A stretch of 64,000 nucleotides of DNA from Xenorhabdus nematophila ATCC 19061 (GTDB lineage Bacteria > Pseudomonadota > Gammaproteobacteria > Enterobacterales > Enterobacteriaceae): NCBI RefSeq assembly GCF_000252955.1, contig NC_014228.1, positions 4,000,701 to 4,064,700 of the forward strand, given 5' to 3'. Position 1 is the stretch's first letter. Each line of letters starts with the position of its first letter. A program made the translations under genes and the position numbers. The notes beneath the pieces are model-generated. The model was not told where the DNA came from, made no database searches, and worked only from the letters and a program-made list of their open reading frames with translations. Below are positions 30,411 through 41,815 of this stretch, one piece after another.

Positions 30411-30845
30411 GAAAACCTCCAAGTTTATCTAAAAAAAGGAACGAACAGCCCTTTAATGAACAGCGGCTATTCTCGCTCATATTCTCATCCTGTTTCGCAC
30501 TTATTATCCGAGGCTATCTCTTTCAATCTTTCAGGTGACAGCGTTTGTTCGCATTCACTGTTACGAGAAATCGATCTAAAGATGTGTTTTACCTCTGCCA
30601 AATCAGGCAAACTCATGGATAAGGCAAAAAATTGTTACTAGTCTACCAGATTTTGCACATTTAGTGAGGAAGTACATTGAGAATTAATGATGAAATGTTG
30701 GATAGCATAGATTTACCTCTTCATTATGCTATTTTTTTTCAAAAAAAAGGCAATTCTCAAAGTAAAGGATTCGGAGAAATAAAAAACCCGCCATAAAAAT
30801 GACGGGTTTTCAACTTTAATCCACGGCCACAATAGTGGCAACAAA
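30411..30845. other. Upstream region of sspAB and tail of rpsI
   Basis: About 435 bp without a gene. It carries the sspA promoter region at the left and the rpsI terminator at the right. No further structure is apparent. Confidence 0.5.
30782..30810 (-). terminator. Terminator of rplM-rpsI
   Basis: Read on the - strand, AAAACCCGTCA pairs imperfectly with TGGCGGGTTTTTT. It is a G/C-rich stem followed by T residues, 36 bp after rpsI. Confidence 0.85.
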
Positions 30846-31241
<396 letters not shown>

Positions 31242-31253
31242 CTATAATCCCGA

Positions 31254-31688
<435 letters not shown>

Positions 31689-31854
31689 TTACCCAATTAT
31701 AAGTTACACGTTGGTGAACACTCGATGTTCAGAAACTGTTTTTGAGGTTCACACGACTCATGTCCAGCAAACCTACCCCTTCGAATAGCCTATGCCGGCA
31801 CTAATGCAAGTTTTTCGGGAAATAAAAAATCCTGCTGTAACGTGGGGTCGCAAG

Positions 31855-31860
31855 ATTATA
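31855..31860 (-). promoter_or_regulatory. Probable -10 element of the rplM promoter
   Basis: On the - strand TATAAT is followed by CTTGCGACC, a GC-rich discriminator typical of stringently controlled ribosomal promoters. A convincing -35 box at 17 bp is not seen, so this is tentative. Confidence 0.45.
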
Positions 31861-31942
31861 GAGAAGTCATTGTAAAAAATCGACCCCAAATTCAATAATT
31901 ATCCCATTTGCTGACATTAACTTTATTTCAGGGATAAATAAA

Positions 31943-33067
31943 TCAGGGTAAATGAGGTAACTTTAAATATTCCTCACTTTGCATTTCCTGCAATCGGGAC
32001 AGGCAACGACGGAACTCAAACGCCAGTAATTCTCCCTGATAAACCTGATCCATTGACACTTCAGCATTGATAATAAGCTTCACCTGACGTTCATAGAACT
32101 CATCCACCAGAGCAATGAAACGCCGGGCCGCATTTTCAACCAATGCCGTCATAATAGGCATATCATGCAATAAAACGGAGTGATAAAGCTTTGATAAAGC
32201 GATGTAATCTATCTGGCTGCGCGGATCTTCACACAATGTTTTAAAATGAATGGCCAACACTCCGTCAACGCTGCTAATGGCAGGCATTCTGCGATGATTA
32301 ATCTCCAGTACCGGGTTTGGTTCACCTTCCCGCCCCGCCAGACGCAGAAACATGCGATACATCTCCTGCTGATTTTCCTCCGACAATGGCGTCAGATAGA
32401 GATGTGCTTGTGTGAGTGTTCTCAATCGATAATCGATACCCGCATCAACATTCATGACATCACAATATTCTTTGATTTGGTCAATGGCAGGCAAGAACCG
32501 TGCTCTCTGCAATCCATTCCGATAAAGCTCATCAGGGGGAATATTGGATGTTGCCACCAACGCGATTCCGCGCGCGAACAACGCTTCCAGTAGTGTGCCG
32601 AGGATCATCGCATCGGTAATATCTGAGACGAAAAACTCATCAAAACAGAGGATATCTGTCTGTGCCTTAAAACCATCAGCCACCACCTCCAGAGGATTTT
32701 CATGCCCTTGTAATTCGGTTAATTCTTCATGTACCCGTAACATGAAACGGTGAAAATGGAGACGCAGTTTCCGATCAGTGGGCAGGCTCTGGTAAAACAT
32801 ATCCATCAACCAGGTTTTACCACGCCCGACGCCCCCCCACATGTAAAGCCCCTGAACAGGCCGGTACTGTACAGATGTTCGGCCAAACAGCTTATCCAAT
32901 ATTCCTTTTAGCCCATTGGACTGCGGGGAATGGGCTGAGCGGGTATTGAGAAGATCACGATGAAGAATATCCAAACGTGCAACTGTATTGCGCTGTACAT
33001 CGTCAGGTTGATACTGCCCCTCAGACAACGCGGATTGATAAAGAGATGAAGGTGTAATCGGTGACAT
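31943..33067 (-). CDS. zapE: Cell division protein ZapE (AFG1-like ATPase)
   Basis: A P-loop ATPase of 374 residues (E. coli 375) of the AFG1 family. It joins the constricting Z-ring and regulates FtsZ filaments, mainly under heat or low-oxygen growth. The Walker A motif MWGGVGRGKTWLMD and Walker B DILCFDEFFVSDITDAMILG are intact, as is the sensor region IALVATSNIPPDELYRNGLQ. It is divergent from zapG, as in other Enterobacterales. Confidence 0.96.
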   Translation of the reverse strand: MSPITPSSLYQSALSEGQYQPDDVQRNTVARLDILHRDLLNTRSAHSPQSNGLKGILDKLFGRTSVQYRPVQGLYMWGGVGRGKTWLMDMFYQSLPTDRKLRLHFHRFMLRVHEELTELQGHENPLEVVADGFKAQTDILCFDEFFVSDITDAMILGTLLEALFARGIALVATSNIPPDELYRNGLQRARFLPAIDQIKEYCDVMNVDAGIDYRLRTLTQAHLYLTPLSEENQQEMYRMFLRLAGREGEPNPVLEINHRRMPAISSVDGVLAIHFKTLCEDPRSQIDYIALSKLYHSVLLHDMPIMTALVENAARRFIALVDEFYERQVKLIINAEVSMDQVYQGELLAFEFRRCLSRLQEMQSEEYLKLPHLP

Positions 33068-33302
33068 GAAAATGACAATCCTTAAAAAATTTTTATTCTC
33101 AGGCTGTATGGCATGTTACAGATGAGAGCCGCGCCAATATTGCAAATAATTCGCTGCGCTCCCTGACAATTTTGTATAAAATTAACACATTAGGCAGTAC
33201 ATAAATTAATTAAATAATAATCAATATTCCACTCTAACTAAATTAGCGGTTATAGTGGTAGTCATGATATTGCAGAACAATGATGTTACTAAAGGAGTTG
33301 CC

Positions 33303-33707
33303 ATGACTTGGGAATATGCACTGATCGGGTTAATCATTGGTTTTATCGTCGGCGCGCTGGCTGTCCGCTTTGGTAGCTCAAAGCTACGCCAACAAAATGC
33401 ACTACAGGCAGAATTGGAAAAAAACCGGGCTGAATTGGAAGAATACCGCAAAGAACTGGTCAGCCATTTCGCTCACAGTGCTGAGTTATTAGATAATCTG
33501 GCTCGTGATTATCGCCAGCTATATCAGCACATGGCTAAAAGTTCCAACGAACTGATGCCCAACATGTCAATCCAGGATAATCCCTTCAGTTATCGTCTGA
33601 GCGAATCTGACACCGAAAAAAGTAAAGCCACAGCCAATGAACCTCCGCGGGATTATTCTGAAGAAGCATCAGGACTGTTTCGCCCCATCCAAGATAATAA
33701 ACAATAA
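33303..33707 (+). CDS. zapG: Cell envelope protein ZapG (YhcB, DUF1043)
   Basis: A protein of 134 residues (E. coli 132). One N-terminal membrane helix (YALIGLIIGFIVGALAVRF) is followed by a coiled-coil cytoplasmic part with KNRAELEEYRKELVSHFAHS and LARDYRQLYQHMAKSS. It interacts with division and cell-elongation proteins and affects peptidoglycan synthesis. The ATG at 33303 has AAAGGAG six bases upstream; an upstream in-frame start is rejected. The C-terminal region is disordered. Confidence 0.94.
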   Translation: MTWEYALIGLIIGFIVGALAVRFGSSKLRQQNALQAELEKNRAELEEYRKELVSHFAHSAELLDNLARDYRQLYQHMAKSSNELMPNMSIQDNPFSYRLSESDTEKSKATANEPPRDYSEEASGLFRPIQDNKQ

Positions 33708-33717
33708 TTATCCCTGC

Positions 33718-33741
33718 CGTGGCAATAACAGGTGCCACGGC
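33718..33741 (+). terminator. Hairpin after zapG, possible terminator
   Basis: CCGTGGCA pairs with TGCCACGG over an 8-base loop. The following stretch is pyrimidine-rich but has no clean T-run. Confidence 0.5.
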
Positions 33742-33890
33742 CCATCATTGCCTTCTTTCATCCGATGGAACACATTTTCTTTATAGTTTTAATCCACGTA
33801 AATACCTGTAAAGAAGCCCAGAAAAACAACATTATTAATGAACTTTGCTGGATAATCGATAGTCATAACAGCATCGAAACTATTATGCTT

Positions 33891-33950
33891 AGAGCCTATC
33901 CCATCAAGCGTCATTCCCGGGAAATCAAACGCCCTGACGGGATAGCCTCT
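33891..33950. repeat. 60-bp palindromic repeat upstream of degQ
   Basis: The arm AGAGCCTATCCCATCAAGCG is nearly the reverse complement of CGCCCTGACGGGATAGCCTCT. About 19 of 21 positions pair, with a loop of about 19 bases that contains CCCGGG. There is no T-tract, so it looks like a palindromic intergenic repeat or a transcript-stabilising element between zapG and degQ. Confidence 0.5.
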
Positions 33951-33997
33951 TAAGTACGATTTCCCCTTCTGACTTAAGTATTAAGAGAACGTATTCA

Positions 33998-35377
33998 ATG
34001 AACAGAAAAAACACATTGCTTAGCGCACTCGCAATCAGTATTGGATTGTCTTTAGCTTCAGTTCCAATGGTAAGTAATGCAGCCCTGCCTGCTGCAATGG
34101 CCTCTCAAGAATTACCCAGTCTTGCCCCCATGCTGGAAAAAGTCCTTCCTTCTGTTGTCACTGTGCATGTTTCAGGCACTGAAGTGCAAAATCAACAACT
34201 TCAATTGCCGGAAGACTTCCAATTCTTCTTTGGGCCGGGTTTTCCTCAACAAGAGCAGAGAAGCCGTCCATTCAAGGGATTAGGATCTGGCGTTATTATT
34301 GATGCAGAGAAAGGCTATGTGCTGACCAACAGTCATGTCATTGAAAATGCCAATAAAATGCGCGTTCAATTGAATGATGGTCGTGAATATTCTGCCAAGC
34401 TCATCGGGCGTGATCCTCAATCCGATATTGCACTTTTACAACTGAGCAATACCAAGAACTTAACAGCTATCAAGTTTGCTGACTCCGACCAGTTACGTAT
34501 CGGGGATTATGCGGTTGCCATCGGTAATCCATTTGGATTGGGTCAAACTGTGACATCGGGGATTATTTCCGCCCTTGGCCGCAGTGGCTTGAATTTGGAA
34601 GGTCTCGAAAACTTCATCCAGACCGATGCCTCTATTAACCGCGGTAACTCCGGCGGGGCATTAATTAATCTGAAAGGTGAGTTAATCGGTATCAACACCG
34701 CGATCATCGCACCGAGTGGGGGTAACGTCGGTATCGGTTTTGCTATCCCGAGTAACATGGCTAAAAACCTTGCGGCACAGCTTATTGCCAGTGGAGAAGT
34801 TAAACGTGGCATACTCGGTATCAAAGGAACCGAAATGACGGCCGATATTGCTCAGGCACTTAACGTTGATGCACAGCAAGGTGCCTTTGTCAGCGAAGTT
34901 ATCCCTAAATCAGCAGCGGCAAAAGCCGGAATAAAACCGGGGGATGTATTAGTCTCCTTTGACGGCAAAAAAATTAGCAGCTTCGCTGAATTACGGGCAA
35001 AAATTGGTACAACCGCACCGGGTAAAGAAATCAAAATTGGCTTACTGCGTAAAGGCCGGCCGCTTACCGTCGCCGTGACATTGGACAACAGTGATGGCAA
35101 TGCAACCAATGCAGAACAACTGAGCATCGCCCTACAGGGTGCAACCCTGAGCAATAGCACCGTGAAAGAGACTCAAGGTATCAAAGTGGATTCCATCATG
35201 CAGAATTCACCAGCGGCATTGTCAGGTTTACAGAAAGATGACTTGATTGTCGGTGCCAACAATACTCGCGTCAGAAATATCCATGAACTACGTAAAATCG
35301 TTGAAAATAAACCGTCTGTTATCGCGCTGAATATTCTGCGTGGTGACGACAATGTTTATCTATTACTGCGTAATTAA
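33998..35377 (+). CDS. degQ: Periplasmic serine endoprotease DegQ
   Basis: An HtrA-family protease of 459 residues (E. coli 455) with a cleavable signal peptide (ending SNAALPA). The trypsin-like domain carries the triad: His in GYVLTNSHVIENANK, Asp in QSDIALLQLS and Ser in NRGNSGGALINL. Two PDZ domains follow, beginning near LGIKGTEMTADIAQALNV and KVDSIMQNSPAALSGLQKDD. It degrades misfolded periplasmic proteins. It is upstream of degS, which has its own spacing of about 180 bp here. Confidence 0.96.
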   Translation: MNRKNTLLSALAISIGLSLASVPMVSNAALPAAMASQELPSLAPMLEKVLPSVVTVHVSGTEVQNQQLQLPEDFQFFFGPGFPQQEQRSRPFKGLGSGVIIDAEKGYVLTNSHVIENANKMRVQLNDGREYSAKLIGRDPQSDIALLQLSNTKNLTAIKFADSDQLRIGDYAVAIGNPFGLGQTVTSGIISALGRSGLNLEGLENFIQTDASINRGNSGGALINLKGELIGINTAIIAPSGGNVGIGFAIPSNMAKNLAAQLIASGEVKRGILGIKGTEMTADIAQALNVDAQQGAFVSEVIPKSAAAKAGIKPGDVLVSFDGKKISSFAELRAKIGTTAPGKEIKIGLLRKGRPLTVAVTLDNSDGNATNAEQLSIALQGATLSNSTVKETQGIKVDSIMQNSPAALSGLQKDDLIVGANNTRVRNIHELRKIVENKPSVIALNILRGDDNVYLLLRN

Positions 35378-35429
35378 TCCATTTAATATTAAAAATACGA
35401 TCAAATATTGATGATGTTGATATTGTAAT

Positions 35430-35525
35430 ACGGTAGCAAGGATGCAAATTCCCGGTCACATCACCAACGATGTGACCGGATCAGCAAGCGCAGCCAATAA
35501 AGCAGCAACTTGCATTTTGATACTC
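35430..35525. repeat. Partial ERIC-like element in front of degS
   Basis: The segment contains a perfect 11-bp stem, CCGGTCACATC (35452) with GATGTGACCGG (35469). The following AGCAAGCGCAGCCAATAAAG and CAACTTGCATTTTGATAC match the right half of the ERIC at 7104-7228. The left half is mostly missing. Its reading frame is in phase with degS, so an extended protein could be called by mistake. Confidence 0.6.
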
Positions 35526-35558
35526 TTTTTTTCACTCATTTCATTACTGAATAATGCC

Positions 35559-36623
35559 ATGCTGATCAAGTTATTGCGCTCTATAGTGATAGGTTTATTA
35601 ATTGCAGCCATTTTGTTGGTCGCCATACCTTCCCTGCGCCCCAATGGTTTTAAGAACCTCCTCAGTGGCAACAACAACTACAGCGATAAAGTTTATAGCT
35701 TCAGCCAAGGTGTTCGGCGAGCCGCTCCTGCTGTTGTTAATATTTACAGTAGCAGCATGGGCAGTTTTTCGCATGAAAGCCGGGAACTCCAACCGCTTGG
35801 TTCTGGCGTCATTATGAGTGATAAAGGCTATATCCTTACAAACAAGCATGTTATCAACAAAGCCGGTTCTATCATTGTCGCTCTGCAAGACGGACATTTT
35901 TATGAAGCGCTGTTAGTCGGCTCAGATGGCCCAACCGATCTGGCAGTTTTAAAGATTAATGCCACAAATCTCCCCGTCATCCCCATTAATCCTGACCGGG
36001 TGCCTCATGTGGGAGATATCGTCCTGGCAATCGGTAATCCCTACAATTTAGGGCAAACCATCACACAAGGCATTATCAGTGCCACAGGTCGCGTTGGTCT
36101 TAGCCCGACACGTCGCCAGTATTTTCTGCAAACAGACGCATCAATTAATCAGGGCAACTCTGGTGGGGCGCTGGTTAATACATTGGGAGAACTGGTCGGT
36201 ATTAATACACTGACGTTCGATAAATCTGAATTTGGTACAACACCAGAAGGGTTAGGGTTTGCCATTCCTACAAAACTGGCTACGACAATTATGCAGAAGT
36301 TGATCCGTGACGGAAGAGTCATCAGGGGATATATAGGCATCACCGCCAGAGAATTGCCCTATATCCGCTCGTCAGGCAGTAATATTAATCAAATCCAAGG
36401 ATTGCGGGTTTTTCAAGTGGCACCGTCAGGGCCAGCTGAAAAAGCCGGTATCAAAGCGGGGGATATCATCATCAGTGTCAATCGCCAGCCTGCCATTTCC
36501 CCGATGGAAACAATGGATCAAGTCGCGGAGATCCGTCCGGGCAGTCTTGTACCTGTCACCGTTCTGCGTGACGGCAAATCCCTCACGCTTAATGTCACCA
36601 TTGATGATTTTGATGGTTATTAA
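35559..36623 (+). CDS. degS: Outer-membrane stress sensor protease DegS
   Basis: A membrane-anchored protease of 354 residues (E. coli 355) that cuts RseA to release sigma-E when unassembled porins are sensed. An N-terminal membrane segment (LLRSIVIGLLIAAILLVAIP) is followed by the trypsin-like domain. It has His in GYILTNKHVINKAG, Asp in PTDLAVLKIN and Ser in NQGNSGGALVNT. One PDZ domain follows, near LRVFQVAPSGPAEKAGIKAG. The frame is open 39 codons further upstream, but those codons lie in an ERIC repeat, so I take the ATG at 35559. Confidence 0.96.
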   Translation: MLIKLLRSIVIGLLIAAILLVAIPSLRPNGFKNLLSGNNNYSDKVYSFSQGVRRAAPAVVNIYSSSMGSFSHESRELQPLGSGVIMSDKGYILTNKHVINKAGSIIVALQDGHFYEALLVGSDGPTDLAVLKINATNLPVIPINPDRVPHVGDIVLAIGNPYNLGQTITQGIISATGRVGLSPTRRQYFLQTDASINQGNSGGALVNTLGELVGINTLTFDKSEFGTTPEGLGFAIPTKLATTIMQKLIRDGRVIRGYIGITARELPYIRSSGSNINQIQGLRVFQVAPSGPAEKAGIKAGDIIISVNRQPAISPMETMDQVAEIRPGSLVPVTVLRDGKSLTLNVTIDDFDGY

Positions 36624-36708
36624 ACACGATTGACTGAAATTGCTTGTTGAACCTCAACACGTTCATCGGCCATATAAGCAATACCGCAAAAATCTTACAT
36701 CTCAAGTA

Positions 36709-36737
36709 TTTCCCCCGCCAATATGAGGCGAGGGAAA
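36709..36737. terminator. Bidirectional terminator between degS and murA
   Basis: TTTCCCCCGCC pairs with GGCGAGGGAAA across a 7-base loop between the convergent genes degS and murA. There is a short A/T tail on each side. Confidence 0.6.
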
Positions 36738-36749
36738 TCTTAATTCAGT

Positions 36750-38015
<1,266 letters not shown>

Positions 38016-38069
38016 TCATGATTCTCTTATTTAATTCAAAGTGTGCTGTTCGCGGCGAGGCAAACAGCC

Positions 38070-38324
38070 TCAAAGTCCCTGAAGCTTACGATCACGCTGC
38101 CATTGCGCAGGCGTATAGGCCTTGATTGACAAGGCATGAATACGGTTATCAGCAATGTATTCCATCAAAGGAGCATAAATAGTCTGCTGCTGTTTGACAC
38201 GGCTCAAGCCATCAAAAATGTCACCAACCGCTATAACCTGAAAATGACTGCCATCACCACTAACGATAACGTCATCAAGTACTAATCTCTCCATCAGTAC
38301 TTTTTTGATTTCATCAGTATCCAT
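38070..38324 (-). CDS. ibaG: BolA-family iron-sulfur/acid-stress protein IbaG
   Basis: A protein of 84 residues, the E. coli length, with the class II KH-like BolA fold ([38 protein letters not shown]). In E. coli IbaG affects acid resistance and works with Grx4 in Fe-S trafficking. It lies directly upstream of murA, as in E. coli. Confidence 0.96.
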   Translation of the reverse strand: MDTDEIKKVLMERLVLDDVIVSGDGSHFQVIAVGDIFDGLSRVKQQQTIYAPLMEYIADNRIHALSIKAYTPAQWQRDRKLQGL

Positions 38325-38413
38325 AAATTGCTCACATTCGTTGTTAGAAAATATTGTTAGAAAATAATAGTAGACGCCTATCCTAATAGAATCCAGGCGA
38401 CTCTTAAACCAAG

Positions 38414-38450
38414 AAAAACGCCCCCGTAAGATGAAGGCTTACAAGGGCGC
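38414..38450 (-). terminator. Terminator of the mla operon
   Basis: Read on the - strand, GCGCCCTTGTAAG pairs with CTTACGGGGGCG and is followed by a T-run. Confidence 0.85.
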
Positions 38451-38482
38451 TAATTATATCGAAAGGTCAGTGACACTTTAGG

Positions 38483-38806
38483 TTAATTACCTTCAAGAAG
38501 ACGTTGCAGACCATATAACGCTATCAATGTGTTGAGACATTCGCCTACACCTGAAAAGGATAATATTCGGCCACCTTGCTGATACTCTCCCTTCAAGCGG
38601 ACAAACAGAGCCAGCCCCGTGGAATCCACATGACTGAGCCGGGAGACATCAATATTGTCGATACCTTCCAGTGCACTCTCTTTTTGCTGCCAAAGCGGCA
38701 GTAAGCTGTCACGATCCAACGTGCCTTTCAGGAATAGCGTATTGCCTGCTGTTTCCCAACTCACTGTTTCATCAGCTATGCTGTTATCAAAAATCCCTTT
38801 TTGCAT
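38483..38806 (-). CDS. mlaB: STAS-domain protein MlaB
   Basis: A protein of 107 residues (E. coli 97) with a STAS fold. It binds the MlaF ATPase and is needed for the MlaFEDB complex. Recognisable parts are TLFLKGTLDRDSLLPLWQQK and VSRLSHVDSTGLALFVRL, with the conserved Ser/Thr of the STAS helix. The start codon lies one base beyond the mlaC stop, so the genes are coupled. Confidence 0.92.
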   Translation of the reverse strand: MQKGIFDNSIADETVSWETAGNTLFLKGTLDRDSLLPLWQQKESALEGIDNIDVSRLSHVDSTGLALFVRLKGEYQQGGRILSFSGVGECLNTLIALYGLQRLLEGN

Positions 38807-38807
38807 A

Positions 38808-39437
38808 TCACTTTTTCTTTTCTAAAGTGACAGGTGCTTTCGCACTGACAGACAGTTGTTCAGTCAAGCCGTCAATACCTTTCTGACGAAGGATATCCGC
38901 CCATTCGTTCTGCTTGGTCGTGATCATACTCACGCCTTCTGCAATCATGTCATAAGCCTGCCAATATCCTGTCTTACTGTTTTTACGCCATTGAAAATCC
39001 AGACGAACCGGCGGTTGCCCGTTAGGATCGGTGATAGTGACACGGATTGCCACGATGGTCTTATCGCCCAACGGCTGTTCTGGTGCAATCTCGTAATTTT
39101 GCCCATGATACATAGCCAGAGCCTGGCCATATGCCTGCTCCAGATAAGCTTCAAACGCCTTGAAATAAGTATCGCGCTGTTCTGGTGTTGCCTGCTTGTA
39201 ATAAGGCCCCAAAACCAGTGCACCAGCATATTTTATCTGCACATAAGGCAACAGTTCTTCGCGTACAATCCGACGCAAAACGTCCGGATTTGCCTGAATC
39301 TGAGGTTGATCGTTCTTCAAACGGGTAAAGGTCTTTTCCGCCGCCTCTTTCATCAAGGCGTAGGGATTGGTTTGATCCACGGCGCTGGCCAATGGCGCAA
39401 CCACCAGCAACGCAACCATAAGTAATCGCTTAAACAT
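38808..39437 (-). CDS. mlaC: Periplasmic phospholipid-binding protein MlaC
   Basis: A protein of 209 residues (E. coli 211) with an N-terminal Sec signal peptide ([11 protein letters not shown]). It ferries phospholipids between the outer-membrane MlaA complex and inner-membrane MlaFEDB. The family blocks [40 protein letters not shown] and [20 protein letters not shown] are present. Confidence 0.96.
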   Translation of the reverse strand: MFKRLLMVALLVVAPLASAVDQTNPYALMKEAAEKTFTRLKNDQPQIQANPDVLRRIVREELLPYVQIKYAGALVLGPYYKQATPEQRDTYFKAFEAYLEQAYGQALAMYHGQNYEIAPEQPLGDKTIVAIRVTITDPNGQPPVRLDFQWRKNSKTGYWQAYDMIAEGVSMITTKQNEWADILRQKGIDGLTEQLSVSAKAPVTLEKKK

Positions 39438-39470
39438 AAATGTTATTTCTCCTGAGCAGTGGATTGCTGG

Positions 39471-39983
39471 TTAGTGTGCTTGTTCAGGTGTAGCAGCGGG
39501 TTTTTCCTGATTTCCGCTGCCGCTCTTATACAAGAACTGACCAATCAAATCTTCAAGTACCATCGCTGGCTTGGTGTCTTCAATACGATCGCCATCTTTT
39601 AACATAGCAGTGCCCAAATCCGGGTCATCAAACCCAATATTGAGTGCAATGTATTGTTCACCTAACAATCCTGAGGTACGGATAGATAAAGAACTTGTAT
39701 CTGGAATATTGTCGTATTGCGTGAAAATATCCAATGCAACCTGTGGTGTATAAGTTTTGTGATCCAACCAGATTTTTTGCACCCGCCCAATCACCACCCC
39801 ACCCACTTTCACCGGTGAACGCACTTTCAGGCCACCGATATTGTCAAATGCGGCGGATATCCGATAGGTTGCCTGATTGCCAAAAGAGCGGATATCCGCA
39901 ACTTTCAGACATAAAAAAATGATTGCAGCCAACGCAATCAAAACAAAAGCCCCAACCCAAATCTCATTTTTCTTGTTTTGCAT
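39471..39983 (-). CDS. mlaD: MCE-domain lipid transport protein MlaD
   Basis: A protein of 170 residues (E. coli 183). One N-terminal membrane helix is followed by the MCE domain: ISAAFDNIGGLKVRSPVKVG and SLSIRTSGLLGEQYIALNIG. It forms the hexameric ring on MlaFEDB. I take the ATG at 39983, which aligns with E. coli MQTKKNEIWVG; an ATG five codons earlier would overlap mlaE. The C-terminal tail is shorter than in E. coli. Confidence 0.96.
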   Translation of the reverse strand: MQNKKNEIWVGAFVLIALAAIIFLCLKVADIRSFGNQATYRISAAFDNIGGLKVRSPVKVGGVVIGRVQKIWLDHKTYTPQVALDIFTQYDNIPDTSSLSIRTSGLLGEQYIALNIGFDDPDLGTAMLKDGDRIEDTKPAMVLEDLIGQFLYKSGSGNQEKPAATPEQAH

Positions 39984-39987
39984 CGAC

Positions 39988-40776
39988 TTAGTTCCCAAAC
40001 ATCAGTGCTGTCAGCACAAAATCCAAACCCAATACCGCCAACGACGCATGAACCACTGTGCGCGTCGTCGCCCTGCTGATCCCTTCCGATGTTGGGATAG
40101 CGTCATAACCATTGAACAAGGCAATCCACGTTACTGTGATGGCAAAAACAACACTCTTGAGAAAACAGTTGAGCAGGTCTTTTTTCCATTCCACCGCAGA
40201 CTGCATAGATGACCAGAAAAAGCCGGCATCAATGCCTTTCCAGTCGACACCAACTATCGCGCCCCCCAAGATCCCGACGGCGACAAAGATCAACGTCAGC
40301 AAAGGCATACTGATAAAACCCGCCCAAAAACGGGGGGCAACAACACGACGCAGCGGATCAACCGCCATCATTTCCAAACTGGAAATTTGTTCCGTGGCTT
40401 TCATCAGGCCAATTTCTGCGGTCAGCGCTGAACCTGCCCTGCCTGCAAACAACAGTGCTGTCACTACAGGTCCCAATTCACGCAACAGTGATAACGCCAC
40501 CATCATGCCAAGGCTGCCTTCAGCACTAAATGTGGTCAAAACCAGATAACCCTGCAAAGCCAGAACCATACCAATAAATAATCCTGAAACCACAATAATC
40601 AGCAGTGACTGTACGCCGACACTATAGAGTTGCTGGCGCAAGAGTAACCATTGTTTGGCGGGTTCTGGTTTGCCAATAATTGCACTGAACAGCATGAAAC
40701 CCGCACGACCAAATGAGGCAGTCACCTCAATCGCGCGTCTGCCCAACACTGCCAATGCCCGTATTAACATCAACAT
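39988..40776 (-). CDS. mlaE: Phospholipid ABC transporter permease MlaE
   Basis: A protein of 262 residues (E. coli 260) with about five to six membrane segments. The [40 protein letters not shown] and [20 protein letters not shown] blocks of the MlaE/TGD1 permease family are intact. It sits 4 bp downstream of mlaF, in the same operon. Confidence 0.97.
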   Translation of the reverse strand: MLMLIRALAVLGRRAIEVTASFGRAGFMLFSAIIGKPEPAKQWLLLRQQLYSVGVQSLLIIVVSGLFIGMVLALQGYLVLTTFSAEGSLGMMVALSLLRELGPVVTALLFAGRAGSALTAEIGLMKATEQISSLEMMAVDPLRRVVAPRFWAGFISMPLLTLIFVAVGILGGAIVGVDWKGIDAGFFWSSMQSAVEWKKDLLNCFLKSVVFAITVTWIALFNGYDAIPTSEGISRATTRTVVHASLAVLGLDFVLTALMFGN

Positions 40777-40780
40777 TCCA

Positions 40781-41584
40781 TTATCCTAATAACTCAGTTT
40801 TGTAATCCCCGGCAGGGAAACGGAAAGGGACTGGCCCATCAGCAATACCATCAAGAAATTGCCGTACCCGTTGATCCTGATTGGCTCTCAACTGCTCCGG
40901 CGTACCTTCTGCTATCACTGTTTTTTCAGCCACAATATAAGCATAATCGGCGATACTCAGCACTTCAGGCACATCGTGCGACACCACAACGCATGTCACA
41001 CCAAGTGCATGATTAAGTTCGTCAATAAGTTTTACCAGAACCCCCATCGTGATGGGATCCTGACCAACGAATGGCTCATCAAACATAATTAAATCCGGGT
41101 CGAGTGCTATCGCTCTTGCCAATGCCGCCCGTCTTGCCATGCCACCAGACAATTCAGACGGCATTAAAGAAGCCGCCCCACGTAGCCCCACCGCTTCCAA
41201 TTTCATCATCACCGTCGTGTGAATTAATTCTTCCGGCAGCTGGGTATGCTCACGCAAAGGAAAAGCGACATTGTCAAAAACATTCAAGTCAGTAAACAGT
41301 GCCCCTGACTGAAATAACATGCTCATTTTCTTCCGTGCAGCATAAAGACGCGGGCGGGACAAGGCGGGAATATTATCGCCATCAAACCAAATCTCACCAC
41401 TATCAGGACGAATTTGCCCGCCAATCAGGCGTAACAGGGTGGTTTTCCCTATGCCGGAAGGCCCCATGATGGCAGTAATTTTTCCTTTCGGAACAGTCAT
41501 ATTGATATCAGCAAAAATCGGGCGTTGACCTCGGGTAAAATACATGCCGCAGATCTCAATAAGATTTGCTGTTTGTTGATTCAT
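40781..41584 (-). CDS. mlaF: Phospholipid ABC transporter ATPase MlaF
   Basis: A protein of 267 residues (E. coli 269) and the first gene of mlaFEDCB. Walker A is GPSGIGKTT, the ABC signature is [20 protein letters not shown] and Walker B is LIMFDEPF. It powers retrograde transport of phospholipids from the outer membrane. It is divergent from yrbG, with about 230 bp between the starts. Confidence 0.97.
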   Translation of the reverse strand: MNQQTANLIEICGMYFTRGQRPIFADINMTVPKGKITAIMGPSGIGKTTLLRLIGGQIRPDSGEIWFDGDNIPALSRPRLYAARKKMSMLFQSGALFTDLNVFDNVAFPLREHTQLPEELIHTTVMMKLEAVGLRGAASLMPSELSGGMARRAALARAIALDPDLIMFDEPFVGQDPITMGVLVKLIDELNHALGVTCVVVSHDVPEVLSIADYAYIVAEKTVIAEGTPEQLRANQDQRVRQFLDGIADGPVPFRFPAGDYKTELLG

Positions 41585-41815
41585 TATTGATAGCCCCTAA
41601 CCGTTAATCGAACAGTCATATCCACTGTATTTAAGTAACCGATCGTGCATACTACAAAAAAATTTCCCAATTTGCGTCAGCAAAGTTGTGACAAATTTTA
41701 CTTTTTATCTCTTGATCGTCAGAATATATAATTCTAGCTGAATAAACATTTCATGTTTAAAAAGCAACCATCATTAGCGTAATGCGCGGAATAAATCTTA
41801 TTTAAGGCACACACC

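Noticed and set aside
33732..33953. A 73-codon frame between zapG and degQ
   Set aside because: It runs through a hairpin and the 60-bp palindrome, lacks a ribosome-binding site and resembles no family.
35442..35558. A 39-residue extension of DegS
   Set aside because: It encodes an ERIC fragment. The DegS membrane anchor starts at 35559 and gives the family length.
38856..39425. A 189-codon frame on the + strand
   Set aside because: It is antisense to mlaC and explained by codon use there.
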